Assembly: GCA_027083665.1 (NCBI GenBank)
Contig: JALWNV010000139.1
Coordinates: 1 to 16,827 of the forward strand
DNA: 16,827 nt
DNA from: Helicobacteraceae bacterium
GTDB taxonomy: Bacteria; Campylobacterota; Campylobacteria; Campylobacterales; Sulfurimonadaceae
Direction of reading: 5' to 3'
This document shows positions 7,120-13,976 of the stretch, piece after piece. The translations under genes were made by a program, and so were the position numbers. How positions within the stretch are numbered: position 1 is the first letter of the stretch; each line of letters begins with the position of its first letter. The notes beneath the pieces are model-generated. The model was not told where the DNA came from and made no database searches. It worked only from the letters and a program-made list of their open reading frames with translations.

Positions 7120-7824
7120 CTACGGTGTAACGTCGACCATCATGACCTCCGGTTCGCCGCGGCGCAGTTCATTTTCATAGATCACGAAAAGATAGGCGCG
7201 GCCGTTCTCGATATTTTCTGTCGTGTCGAGCAAAGAGATTCCCCGCCGGTTTTTCACTTCGACCAGCGAATTCATCCCCCCGGCGATATGTACCCAGCGA
7301 CCGACGGTTTCTCCCAACGCCAGCAACTGCGTTTCATAATTGCCGGTATTGTTGATATGCAGCCGCAATGCGTCATTGTCCTGCGCTTTTTCCCCGTGCA
7401 TCGCGTTGAGTACCTGTACCGTCGCTCTGTCAAATACCATATCGCCTTTCGATGCTCCGCCGATCAGCTCCGGAACGCTCTCATCTTTGTCGTTTCCGAT
7501 CGATGTAAAGATGGCCACACCTTCGGGCGGTTTCCTGGAAGTATTGATCTCGTAATCTTGCCGATAGCGCAATACGACGCTATCGTCGTCATTCCACTCG
7601 ACACGGCACATACGGGAAAAACGCCCGTAAAGAACCTTTATGGCAGCGCACACCGCCGCCGCATTGTGCTCGACCGCCGTCTCCATCGCCCTCTCGACGT
7701 TGCGGGCATTAACGAAAACATACTCCGTCCGCTTCGTCTCCGGCGGATTTTCCCCGCCGCTGCTTCCGCAGCCCGCGAACAGAAGCGCTGCGGAGACCAG
7801 TCCCGCTTTTACCGAATGTATCAC
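7120..7824 (-). CDS. Predicted lipoprotein of unknown function
   Basis: 234 residues from a GTG start (7824) preceded by AAGGAA at about 6 nt. It overlaps the stop of the nucleotidyltransferase gene as GTGA, so the two are probably one transcript and translationally coupled. Seen: basic K6, a hydrophobic segment and a lipobox-like F-A-G-C with the lipidated cysteine at C19, followed by a Ser/Gly/Pro linker typical of lipoproteins; F at -3 is a little atypical. The rest is a mixed alpha/beta domain of about 200 residues with two further cysteines, in A-V-C-A-A and R-M-C-R-V. I recognise no catalytic motif. +2 is Gly, which in Gram-negatives does not signal inner-membrane retention, so an outer-membrane location is likely. 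It would be a substrate of the Lgt encoded nearby. Function unknown. Confidence 0.75.
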   Translation of the reverse strand: MIHSVKAGLVSAALLFAGCGSSGGENPPETKRTEYVFVNARNVERAMETAVEHNAAAVCAAIKVLYGRFSRMCRVEWNDDDSVVLRYRQDYEINTSRKPPEGVAIFTSIGNDKDESVPELIGGASKGDMVFDRATVQVLNAMHGEKAQDNDALRLHINNTGNYETQLLALGETVGRWVHIAGGMNSLVEVKNRRGISLLDTTENIENGRAYLFVIYENELRRGEPEVMMVDVTP

Positions 7825-8483
7825 AGATTTCCTTTTTCAACGGCGGCAAGCCGCCGCGGCGTTCCGACATCGTACCAGATACCGCCGTACACTTCAGCCG
7901 TCACAGTATCTTCTTCCATGCGACGGCGCAGCAAAGCACCCAATGCCCGTTTTCCGTAAGGCACTCCTTCGAAAAAACGCGGCGAATAGTATCCGATACC
8001 TGAAAACGTATATTTTTCGGCGGCATCGGACAGCGCTCTGCCGCGTTCGAGACCGAAATCGCCCTCTTTGTTGTGTTCGGGATTGGGTACGAGCACCAGA
8101 TGGGCCAGCGCCTCTCCCGGATCAAAATCCGCATCGAACGGATAATCGGTCCAGACATCGCCGTTAACGACAAGAAAAGGCGCCTCTCCCAACAGCGCCA
8201 GCGCCTTGACAATGCCTCCGGCACTTTCGAGTGCCCCTTCGTGCCGTTCATCCGAATACCGCAGCCGAACGCCCCACCGCGACCCGTCCCCCAGCGCTTC
8301 GGGAATCAGGTGGCCCAGATGGGCGATATTGACGACAATCTCGTCAAATCCCGCCGCGGAAAGCCGCTCGATATGATAGACAATCAGCGGTTTCCCCCGT
8401 ACCTCGAGCAGCGGCTTGGGGCGACGGTCTGTCAGCGGACGCATCCGCTCCCCGCGTCCCGCGGCCAGTATCATCGCTTTCAT
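7821..8483 (-). CDS. murU: Sugar-1-phosphate nucleotidyltransferase, MurU-like (N-acetylmuramate-1-phosphate uridylyltransferase candidate)
   Basis: 220 residues from ATG 8483 behind AAGGGGG (4 nt spacing). The nucleotide-binding signature L-A-A-G-R-G-E-R-M-R-P-L-T (6-18) with P-K23-P is intact. V-V-N-G-D109-V-W-T-D carries the metal/nucleotide aspartate, and W-Y-D205-V-G-T lies near the end. The small size with no C-terminal hexapeptide domain, plus H-L-G-x-x-I, S-A-G-G-I-x-K-A-L, A-H-L-V-L-V-P-N-P and F-S-G-I-G, resembles Pseudomonas MurU closely. MurU makes UDP-MurNAc from MurNAc-1-P and UTP in peptidoglycan recycling. Its usual partner kinase AmgK is not next door, so the substrate could also be another sugar phosphate (for example a hexose- or heptose-1-phosphate for LOS). 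Divergent from waaC, with a -10 at 8511-8516. Confidence 0.75.
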   Translation of the reverse strand: MKAMILAAGRGERMRPLTDRRPKPLLEVRGKPLIVYHIERLSAAGFDEIVVNIAHLGHLIPEALGDGSRWGVRLRYSDERHEGALESAGGIVKALALLGEAPFLVVNGDVWTDYPFDADFDPGEALAHLVLVPNPEHNKEGDFGLERGRALSDAAEKYTFSGIGYYSPRFFEGVPYGKRALGALLRRRMEEDTVTAEVYGGIWYDVGTPRRLAAVEKGNL

Positions 8484-8510
8484 CTTTCCCCCTTTCGGAG
8501 ATGTCCGTAC

Positions 8511-8516
8511 ATTTTA
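8511..8516 (-). promoter_or_regulatory. Extended -10 promoter for the murU-lipoprotein unit
   Basis: On the minus strand the sequence reads TATGGTAAAAT: a TGn-extended -10 hexamer (TAAAAT). A start about 7 nt downstream gives a leader near 21 nt that holds the AAGGGGG site before ATG 8483. There is no convincing -35. Confidence 0.5.
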
Positions 8517-8554
8517 CCATAATGCCGCAAGAGCCGCCTTCCGCCGCGATTGGC

Positions 8555-8560
8555 TATAAT
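8555..8560 (+). promoter_or_regulatory. Consensus -10 box immediately upstream of waaC
   Basis: TATAAT, in the context TTGGCTATAAT, ends 6 nt before ATG 8567. Transcription would normally begin about 7 nt after the box, at or within the start codon. No ribosome site precedes ATG 8567. No good -35 is seen. This points to a leaderless or very short-leader waaC mRNA. Confidence 0.55.
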
Positions 8561-8566
8561 ACCGCC

Positions 8567-9562
8567 ATGCATTCCGTCTCCGAACGTATCGCCATTGTCC
8601 GGCTCAGTGCCCTCGGTGACATCATCAACAGTGCCGTCGTCTTGCAGTTTATCCGCAAATACCGTCCCGCGGCACGGATAGAGTGGATCGCCGAGGAACA
8701 GTTCGCGCCGATTCTGCAGCCGAACGATGATCTTGCCGCCGTGCATACCGTGCCCCTGAAACGGATCAAACGCGAAAAGAATCTTCCCCTGCTGGTTGCA
8801 ACCGTCAAGAAACTGCGCTCCCTCGGTCCCTACGACCTCATCATCGATATGCAGGGACTGCTCAAATCCGCCGTGACGGCCCGCTTGCTGGGCAAAAACA
8901 CCCACGGCTTCGATGCCGCTTCCGCCCGCGAAGGAATCGCCGCACGCTTTTACCGCCGTCGCTACAGCATCCCTTACGAGACCAACATCATCCGGCGGAA
9001 CTGCGACCTTGTCGGCAAAGCACTCGGATTTCAAATCGGCGACGAAGCGTTGCTGGACAAAAAGCCGGCACTCTTTCTCGGCAAAAGGCCGACGTTTGCA
9101 AAAGCGGTCCCGCACTATATCGCTATCATCGTCGGCGCTTCATGGCCGTCGAAACGCTATCCTCCCCGCCGCTATGCGACATTGTGCGACCTGCTGCCGT
9201 ACCCCTGCTTCCTCATATGGGGTTCGGAAAAAGAGCTCGAAGACGCGAAAACAATCGCCGCCGCATCCGAAAACGCCGTCGTCGCCCCTTCGCTCTCGCT
9301 CGCACAGCTGCGCGACGCCGTCGGATACGCCGACCTCACCATCGGCGGCGATACCGGACCGACCCATCTCGCCTGGGCCCTCAACCGTCCTTCCGTCACC
9401 CTCTACGGACCGACCACGCCGCGAATGATGTTCGAAACCCCGCGCAACATCGCTGTCGAATCCGATTCGAACGTCGATATTTTGCATATCGACAAAAACG
9501 ACATGAGCATCAAGACTATTTCGCCGGGCAAAATCGCCTCGGCTGCGAAGGCACTGCTATGA
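8567..9562 (+). CDS. waaC: LPS/LOS heptosyltransferase I
   Basis: 331 residues from ATG 8567; the frame also has upstream ATGs at 8501 and 8522. 8567 is chosen because the conserved N-terminal strand R-I-A-I-V-R-L-S-A-L-G-D18 starts right after it and a TATAAT box ends 6 nt upstream. The donor-site segment G-G-D262-T-G-P-T-H and the S-V-T-L-Y-G-P-T segment after it are typical of GT-B family 9 heptosyltransferases, and the length matches WaaC. Role: transfers L-glycero-D-manno-heptose from the ADP-heptose donor to Kdo of the LOS inner core on the cytoplasmic face of the inner membrane. It overlaps the acyltransferase gene as ATGA, the waaC-htrB order known from Campylobacter. WaaC rather than WaaF is inferred from that neighbour and from motif similarity. 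Confidence 0.9.
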   Translation: MHSVSERIAIVRLSALGDIINSAVVLQFIRKYRPAARIEWIAEEQFAPILQPNDDLAAVHTVPLKRIKREKNLPLLVATVKKLRSLGPYDLIIDMQGLLKSAVTARLLGKNTHGFDAASAREGIAARFYRRRYSIPYETNIIRRNCDLVGKALGFQIGDEALLDKKPALFLGKRPTFAKAVPHYIAIIVGASWPSKRYPPRRYATLCDLLPYPCFLIWGSEKELEDAKTIAAASENAVVAPSLSLAQLRDAVGYADLTIGGDTGPTHLAWALNRPSVTLYGPTTPRMMFETPRNIAVESDSNVDILHIDKNDMSIKTISPGKIASAAKALL

Positions 9563-10443
9563 TCCTCTACTACTTTTTCAGAAGTATCGAATTTTTCCTC
9601 CTTCTGCTGCCCTATTCTCTGCGAAAAGGTTTCTTCGTCAGGCTTTCGAACATTGCCTATCGTCTGGACAAAAAGCACCGCCGTGTCGTTCGGCAGAATC
9701 TGCTTTTCGCCTATGACGGCAACATCGAAGAAGCGCAGATCGAGGAGATTACCCGCTACTGCTACCGCAACCTGATGCTCAATTTCCTGCAAGTCATCGA
9801 GAACCGCCGTATGACCGAAAAGCGGCAGCAAAAGATCGTCAGCTTCGAAAACCGCGAGGCTGTCGATGCCGCCGTCGCCCAAAAGCGCCCGATCATTTTC
9901 GTCTCCGGCCATTTCGGAAACTGGGAGCTGGGCGCATCGGCAGTCGCCTCCCTGATCACCCCTACCGTCAGCATCCATAAGAAGCTGAACAACCCCCGGT
10001 TCGACCGCTACCTGCTGCAGTCGCGCTCACGTCTGGGGATGACCATGGCCGAAAAGACCGGCGCTGTCAGACATCTGACAAAGGCGCTCAAGCAGGGAAA
10101 AGCGATCTCGCTGATGATCGATCAGAACATCAATCCCCGGGAAAGCATTCTCGTCGACTTTTTCGGAAAAACGGTCACGCAGACCTCGGCACCGGCTTTT
10201 TTGGCACGCAAATATAACGCGCTGATCATTCCGGCGTTTATCCATACCAGGGACGAACGCCGTTACACGGTCCGTTTCGAAGAACCGATTGAAGTCGAGA
10301 AGAGCGACAATGCCGAAGCAGACATTTTCAAAGCGACACAGGCGCAGTCGGATATGGTAGAAAAGATTGTCCGTGCCGAACCGAAGTTCTGGTTCTGGTG
10401 CCACCGGCGGTGGAAAACGGAGCATGCGGAGATCTACGCGTAA
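9559..10443 (+). CDS. htrB: Lipid A late acyltransferase, LpxL/HtrB (WaaM) family
   Basis: 294 residues from ATG 9559, overlapping the waaC stop by 4 nt. A longer open frame upstream is only the antiparallel reading of waaC in another frame. Seen: a hydrophobic N-terminal anchor (about residues 4-20) and then the lysophospholipid-acyltransferase-like domain with the catalytic H118-F-G-N-W-E123 (H-x4-E). D-Q-N-I-N-P follows near 196-201, and a basic W-F-W-C-H-R-R-W-K segment lies near the C-terminus that is characteristic of LpxL/LpxM enzymes. Role: transfers a secondary acyl chain from acyl-ACP to Kdo2-lipid IVA at the inner membrane. Chain length cannot be predicted. Last gene of the LOS unit; it converges on lgt with a 36-nt gap in which I see no strong terminator. 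Confidence 0.9.
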   Translation: MILYYFFRSIEFFLLLLPYSLRKGFFVRLSNIAYRLDKKHRRVVRQNLLFAYDGNIEEAQIEEITRYCYRNLMLNFLQVIENRRMTEKRQQKIVSFENREAVDAAVAQKRPIIFVSGHFGNWELGASAVASLITPTVSIHKKLNNPRFDRYLLQSRSRLGMTMAEKTGAVRHLTKALKQGKAISLMIDQNINPRESILVDFFGKTVTQTSAPAFLARKYNALIIPAFIHTRDERRYTVRFEEPIEVEKSDNAEADIFKATQAQSDMVEKIVRAEPKFWFWCHRRWKTEHAEIYA

Positions 10444-10479
10444 AAGGCTCTTCCAACCGGCAAAGCGAAATACACCCGT

Positions 10480-11298
10480 TCATCCTTTCCCAAGTTTCCG
10501 ATAAAAATAGGGCCACAAAATCACGGCAAGCAGCATCATCAGCGCGCTCAGGATCTGCCCCATCGTGACCCAGCCGCAGCAGAGGAACCCCAGCTGCGGA
10601 TCAGGCTGGCGCCAGAATTCGGCGATGAAACGCATGGCGCCGTAGGCAAAACCGTACAGCAAGATCAATTCCCCGTCGAAATGCTTCCGCTTCCGGTACA
10701 GCCAGATAATCAAAAAGACACCCAGTCCTTCGAGCAGCGCCTCATACAACTGCGAAGGATGGCGCAGCACCCCGTGCACGTAGATCCCCCACGGCACGTC
10801 TGTCGCACGTCCGACGAGTTCCTGGTTGAGAAAGTTTCCGATACGCCCGAAAAAATACCCCAGCGGTACGGCGACGGCGACCACATCCATCAATACACCG
10901 AAATTGATGCCTTTTCGCCGGCTGAAGAGATACGATGCGATAAAAAATCCGATGACCGCTCCGTGATAGCTCATCCCGCGGATACCCACGAAATGCCCGT
11001 CTTTGAAAGGATTGAAAATCTGCCACGGATGCAAGAGGTAATACGCCGTATCCGGATCGTAAAAGAGGATATAGCCCAGACGCGCCCCGAGAATCACCCC
11101 GATCTCCACCCAGATAAAATACGCGTCGAGCGTACCGGGTGCTATCCCGATACGGTCACGTCGGACATACCATTTCGCCCCGTACAGCGCCGCGACCAGC
11201 GCCAGAACGTACATCATGCCGTACCAGTGTACCGGAAGACCGAAAAGAGAAAACGCGACCGGATTGAAATGATCGTAAATATGGTTCCAGTAGTGCAT
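10480..11298 (-). CDS. lgt: Prolipoprotein diacylglyceryl transferase
   Basis: 272 residues from ATG 11298, full length for Lgt with about seven TM helices. Hallmarks in order: W-Y26-G, S-Y-H112-G-A-V-I-G, the Lgt signature G-R152-I-G-N155-F-L-N-Q-E160, H-P-S-Q-L-Y-E-A and R223-F-I-A-E227-F-W-R-Q-P-D. These contain the arginines, histidine and glutamates known to matter in the family. Role: moves diacylglycerol from phosphatidylglycerol to the lipobox cysteine of prolipoproteins at the inner membrane, such as the lipoprotein encoded at 7120-7824. It has its own -10 box about 28 nt upstream and only a weak ribosome site (GAG). Apparently monocistronic. Presumably essential, as in other Gram-negatives. 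Confidence 0.95.
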   Translation of the reverse strand: MHYWNHIYDHFNPVAFSLFGLPVHWYGMMYVLALVAALYGAKWYVRRDRIGIAPGTLDAYFIWVEIGVILGARLGYILFYDPDTAYYLLHPWQIFNPFKDGHFVGIRGMSYHGAVIGFFIASYLFSRRKGINFGVLMDVVAVAVPLGYFFGRIGNFLNQELVGRATDVPWGIYVHGVLRHPSQLYEALLEGLGVFLIIWLYRKRKHFDGELILLYGFAYGAMRFIAEFWRQPDPQLGFLCCGWVTMGQILSALMMLLAVILWPYFYRKLGKG

Positions 11299-11325
11299 AA
11301 AAAGCTCGTTAGTTTGATTGGCGAA

Positions 11326-11331
11326 AGTATA
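11326..11331 (-). promoter_or_regulatory. -10 box for lgt
   Basis: On the minus strand the region reads CGGCTATACTTTC, with TATACT as the -10 hexamer about 28 nt before ATG 11298. The predicted leader is about 20 nt. No clear -35 box is seen. Confidence 0.45.
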
Positions 11332-11444
11332 GCCGAATCCTGATTAGCCGTTACCCATAAAGCCATCAAAACCGTATGCCGTGCGCCGATTCCGGTCGCA
11401 AAGAGGCGGCTTCCGTCACATCGGACACCCCGGGGATTCCGGAC

Positions 11445-11473
11445 GGCCAAAAAGACCGAAGCGCTTTTTGATC
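11445..11473. terminator. A/T-armed hairpin between the beta-helix gene and lgt
   Basis: CAAAAAG (11448-11454) and CTTTTTG (11464-11470) form a stem around a 9-nt loop; GGCC and GATC extend it with one mismatch and one wobble. Each arm supplies a five-T run to the transcript of one strand, so it could end the beta-helix mRNA before the lgt promoter. A second palindrome, TGAAAA-GCG-TTTTCA, lies at 11489-11503, and AAGCGCTT lies at 11459-11466. The 264-nt gap 11299-11562 holds no gene that I can support. Confidence 0.35.
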
Positions 11474-11562
11474 TTTACCGCCATGAAATGAAAAGCGTTT
11501 TCACGGTACTCTGAAAAGCTCGGTAAACGGTCGGTTCCCGAAGAAGTGCCTACCGTACCGCT

Positions 11563-12477
11563 TTATGGAACTTGACAAGTACCGTCGAGAGACACTCCCG
11601 CATGTGTCGTACAGAGATAGCACCGGCCTTCGGAGTTGTTCACGCCCGTTATTTTGGAGCTGCGCGCATGCATAGTGGAGTTGTACTCCAAATTCACGGA
11701 AAGTGTTTCCCCATTGTCCGACTGTGCCAGCAGTGACGATGCCGAAACCAGCGCAGAGGCTTCCAAATCGCCACCGGCTTCATGTAATGCGAACGTCTGG
11801 CTGTACCCATCGCTTGCCGTTATGTTGCTCTCCATGACATCCACAAGCGATCGGTTATTGAAAACAGCATACGATCTGTATCCTCCTTCCGAATACAGGC
11901 CGACATTGGCCAATGTAGCCGAAGAGATTTCCAGATACAGCCCCACCGACTTTCGGCCGCCGTCAAGGTAGTTCTTGCTTGTTCGATTTTTTGCCGTGAT
12001 ATTGACCTCGCGCAGAACGATGCCGCTGCACTGTGAAGCATAGACGCCCGTTACCATATTCTTTACCGTGCTATTGTCGGCTTCCGGATCGGCGCTATTC
12101 TCAACACTTAGCTGCGTCAACATCGTATGACCGGAAAGCTTGACCGCATAGGAGTCATACCCTCCTTTTCCGAGAAATGCACCTTCAAGTTTCGTTTTCG
12201 CAATACCTGCACCTTTGATGTCGACATACGCTTTGACTGTCAACGGCTCACTGAGATTGTAGTCTCCCTCGCCGATTTCAATCGTGTAACGATTGTTTGC
12301 AGCGGCATCGTCGATCGAGTTCATCGCCGCGATCGGGTCGGTATATTTCGCCCCGCTTTTCGCGACATGAATAACATTTCTCACCTCTTTCACTACCGGA
12401 ATGACGTAAAAATCCGCCTTTAAAGAAAGCGCTGTCAGAACGGTTGCCGCTAACACTGATAGACTTTTTGCATTCAT
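11563..12477 (-). CDS. Secreted right-handed beta-helix (pectate-lyase-like fold) protein
   Basis: 304 residues from ATG 12477, with AAGGAG 6 nt upstream. A signal peptide (K4, hydrophobic 5-19) likely ends at about residue 21 (S-L-K-A|D-F). The segment 35-90 matches the opening of pectin-lyase-fold proteins: V-A-K-S-G, a D-P-I-A-A-M-N-S-I-like helix, then I-E-I-G-E-G-D-Y and V-D-I-K-G-A-G. After it come irregular beta-helix rungs (short I/V/L strands with N and S/T turns) to the end. No lyase or esterase catalytic residues are recognisable, so an enzyme role is unsupported; a structural or surface adhesion role is equally possible. Four cysteines (150, 286, 289, 301), three of them near the C-terminus, could form a disulfide cap. 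Monocistronic with a strong promoter. Confidence 0.75.
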   Translation of the reverse strand: MNAKSLSVLAATVLTALSLKADFYVIPVVKEVRNVIHVAKSGAKYTDPIAAMNSIDDAAANNRYTIEIGEGDYNLSEPLTVKAYVDIKGAGIAKTKLEGAFLGKGGYDSYAVKLSGHTMLTQLSVENSADPEADNSTVKNMVTGVYASQCSGIVLREVNITAKNRTSKNYLDGGRKSVGLYLEISSATLANVGLYSEGGYRSYAVFNNRSLVDVMESNITASDGYSQTFALHEAGGDLEASALVSASSLLAQSDNGETLSVNLEYNSTMHARSSKITGVNNSEGRCYLCTTHAGVSLDGTCQVP

Positions 12478-12497
12478 AACACACTCCTTATGTAAAA

Positions 12498-12503
12498 ATT
12501 ATA
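12498..12503 (-). promoter_or_regulatory. Perfect extended -10 promoter for the beta-helix gene
   Basis: On the minus strand the sequence reads TTTTTGATATAAT: a T-run, the TGn extension and a consensus TATAAT. It is followed by AAGGAG (12484-12489) 6 nt before ATG 12477. The -10 ends 20 nt before the start codon. The nearest -35-like TTTCAC is at a poor 19-nt spacing. The rest of the 196-nt gap (12504-12673) shows nothing I can support. Confidence 0.6.
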
Positions 12504-12673
12504 TCAAAAAGTATTAAGAACCGTGAAAATGAGCAGGCGTTTTGTCAGGAAATTTGCGGTTTGGATACCGCCGGGTCCCGATCGAGGGGGCACGAGGCAA
12601 TACCCCGATAGCGGTTTTTCTCCGCATCGCCGTATCCGAAAGCCGTTTCCGCGGAAGTTCTTTTGAAGATGCC

Positions 12674-13252
12674 CTAAAGGTAATACGACAGCGACGTCTT
12701 GCCGAATTTCTTCTTTTTCTGCAGTGTGTACGGTCCGATGCTTTCTGGCAGAGAGAGGGCTGTCATATGCTCGATCGTGATCAGCCGCACGATCTCGACC
12801 GGCAGACGTGCGATAAGGTCGATCATTTTGTCGTACACGTCTTCGTGCCCTTCCCGGATGGAGAACGGCGGATCGATGAAAAAGTAGGCTTTTTCGCGCT
12901 GCCGCTTCAAACGGGAGATGACCTGTTCGATATTTTCGAAAGTGTCGCCTGCGACCACCTCGCAGGCGGCGGGGTCGGTCTGTGCGATATTGGCCCGCAG
13001 CACCTTCAGCGCCTCACGGTCGCGTTCCATGAACACGATCCGATTCGCGCCGCGGCTGAGCGCCTCGAGACCGATGGAGCCGCTGCCGGAAAAAAGCTCG
13101 ACCAGTACGGCATCCATAATCTCAAACTGCAGTGTATTGAAATACGATTCCAGCACGATACCTTTGGAACTGCGCGTCGTCGTCTTCGGCGGCAGCTTCA
13201 GCGTTTTGCCCTTGTATTTTCCCGCCACGATTCTTTTCGTCGGCGACTTCAT
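12674..13252 (-). CDS. rsmD: 16S rRNA (guanine(966)-N2)-methyltransferase RsmD
   Basis: 192 residues from ATG 13252, which overlaps the exonuclease stop as ATGA; a longer upstream extension in this frame is only a shadow of the exonuclease gene. Seen: the RsmD N-terminus I-V-A-G-x-Y-K-G-K-T-L, SAM-binding motif I in E52-L-F-S-G-S-G-S-I-G-L-E-A, the acidic end of the next strand (F-M-E76-R-D), and the catalytic D127-P-P-F130. Length is normal for the family. Role: methylates N2 of G966 in 16S rRNA during 30S assembly. Last gene of a three-gene unit with a DEDDh exonuclease and a small unknown protein. No intrinsic terminator is obvious downstream. Confidence 0.9.
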   Translation of the reverse strand: MKSPTKRIVAGKYKGKTLKLPPKTTTRSSKGIVLESYFNTLQFEIMDAVLVELFSGSGSIGLEALSRGANRIVFMERDREALKVLRANIAQTDPAACEVVAGDTFENIEQVISRLKRQREKAYFFIDPPFSIREGHEDVYDKMIDLIARLPVEIVRLITIEHMTALSLPESIGPYTLQKKKKFGKTSLSYYL

Positions 13253-13974
13253 GTCCGCACCTCTTTGAGATAGTAGTCGATACTGCAGCGGAGGTCCTCG
13301 TCCATATCCGAAAGACTGTTCTGCATCCACTCCAGGTAACGCGGATCGCGCCGGGCGATATCCTCGATGTACCTGCCGGCATATTTGCCGAATGTCAGCT
13401 TGTGCACCAGCGCCTGCTCCGTCGTCAGCCGCATCAGCGTTTCGTCATCCGCCATCTCGTTGAGGTAGCGGTGCAGCAACCGTGTATGCAGCGCGTCGCT
13501 GAGCGCGTGGTGCGGCCGGATCCCGATACCGAGCGCCTGTGCCTGAGCGGCTTCTTCCCGATACAGCCGCAGTTCGTATCGCAGAAACTGCAGCGAAAAC
13601 CGGTCAATCTCGCCGCCGATAAGATGCTTGACGCATTTGAGCGTATCGATCATACCGCCTTGCCACGTCAGCCCCTCTTTGGCCAGCATCTGAAGGTCGA
13701 ACGCGAGGTTGTGGCCGACAAGAATCGTCTCGGGACGGTTGAGCTCCGAAAGCCTCCGGGCCGTATCGGAGGCTTCATACGGCGGCGCGTCCTGTACCGC
13801 CTCATTGGTGATATGATGCACGGCCATCGCCTCGGGCGGAATCCTTTTCGGCGGACGGATCAGCGAATAGAGCGTCCGCACCGTTTCGCCTTCTTCCTCG
13901 ATCATGCCGAGGGCGCAGATACGGTCTTTTTTTTCCAGGCCCGTCGTTTCGGCATCGATATAACAGTAACCCAT
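13249..13974 (-). CDS. DEDDh 3'-5' exonuclease (DnaQ/ExoX-like)
   Basis: 241 residues from ATG 13974; a TTG at 13980 overlapping the upstream stop is an alternative. Neither has a clear ribosome site, so translation probably depends on coupling to the preceding gene, whose stop is at 13977-13979. The RNase T/DnaQ catalytic set is complete: D7-A-E9-T-T-G (motif I), G-H-N-L-A-F-D93 (II), H155-H-A-L-S-D160 (III). The C-terminal segment F-G-K-Y-A-G through W-M-Q-N (197-219) resembles the small C-terminal domain of exodeoxyribonuclease X-like proteins. Role: 3'-5' removal of nucleotides from DNA (or RNA) with two metal ions, in repair or turnover. It is not a polymerase III epsilon subunit by length or context, but that cannot be wholly excluded. 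Confidence 0.85.
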   Translation of the reverse strand: MGYCYIDAETTGLEKKDRICALGMIEEEGETVRTLYSLIRPPKRIPPEAMAVHHITNEAVQDAPPYEASDTARRLSELNRPETILVGHNLAFDLQMLAKEGLTWQGGMIDTLKCVKHLIGGEIDRFSLQFLRYELRLYREEAAQAQALGIGIRPHHALSDALHTRLLHRYLNEMADDETLMRLTTEQALVHKLTFGKYAGRYIEDIARRDPRYLEWMQNSLSDMDEDLRCSIDYYLKEVRT

Positions 13975-13976
13975 TT

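Noticed and set aside
9142..9558. N-terminal extension of the acyltransferase frame upstream of ATG 9559
   Set aside because: It overlaps conserved waaC sequence in another frame and reads as an Arg-rich shadow. ATG 9559 overlaps the waaC stop and starts a normal LpxL-type membrane anchor.
11605..11625. C-Y-L-C-T-T-H in the beta-helix protein as a possible haem c site
   Set aside because: The spacing is C-x-x-C-x-x-H, not C-x-x-C-H, and the fold is a beta-helix; disulfides are more likely.
12536..12650. A 37-codon minus-strand frame after rsmD, starting ATG-CGG-AGA-AAA
   Set aside because: No ribosome site, no recognisable family, basic low-complexity composition; chance is the simpler explanation.
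12542..13273. A 243-codon plus-strand open frame across rsmD
   Set aside because: It is the complement of rsmD, whose SAM and DPPF motifs are clear. The plus-strand translation has no start signal or domain.
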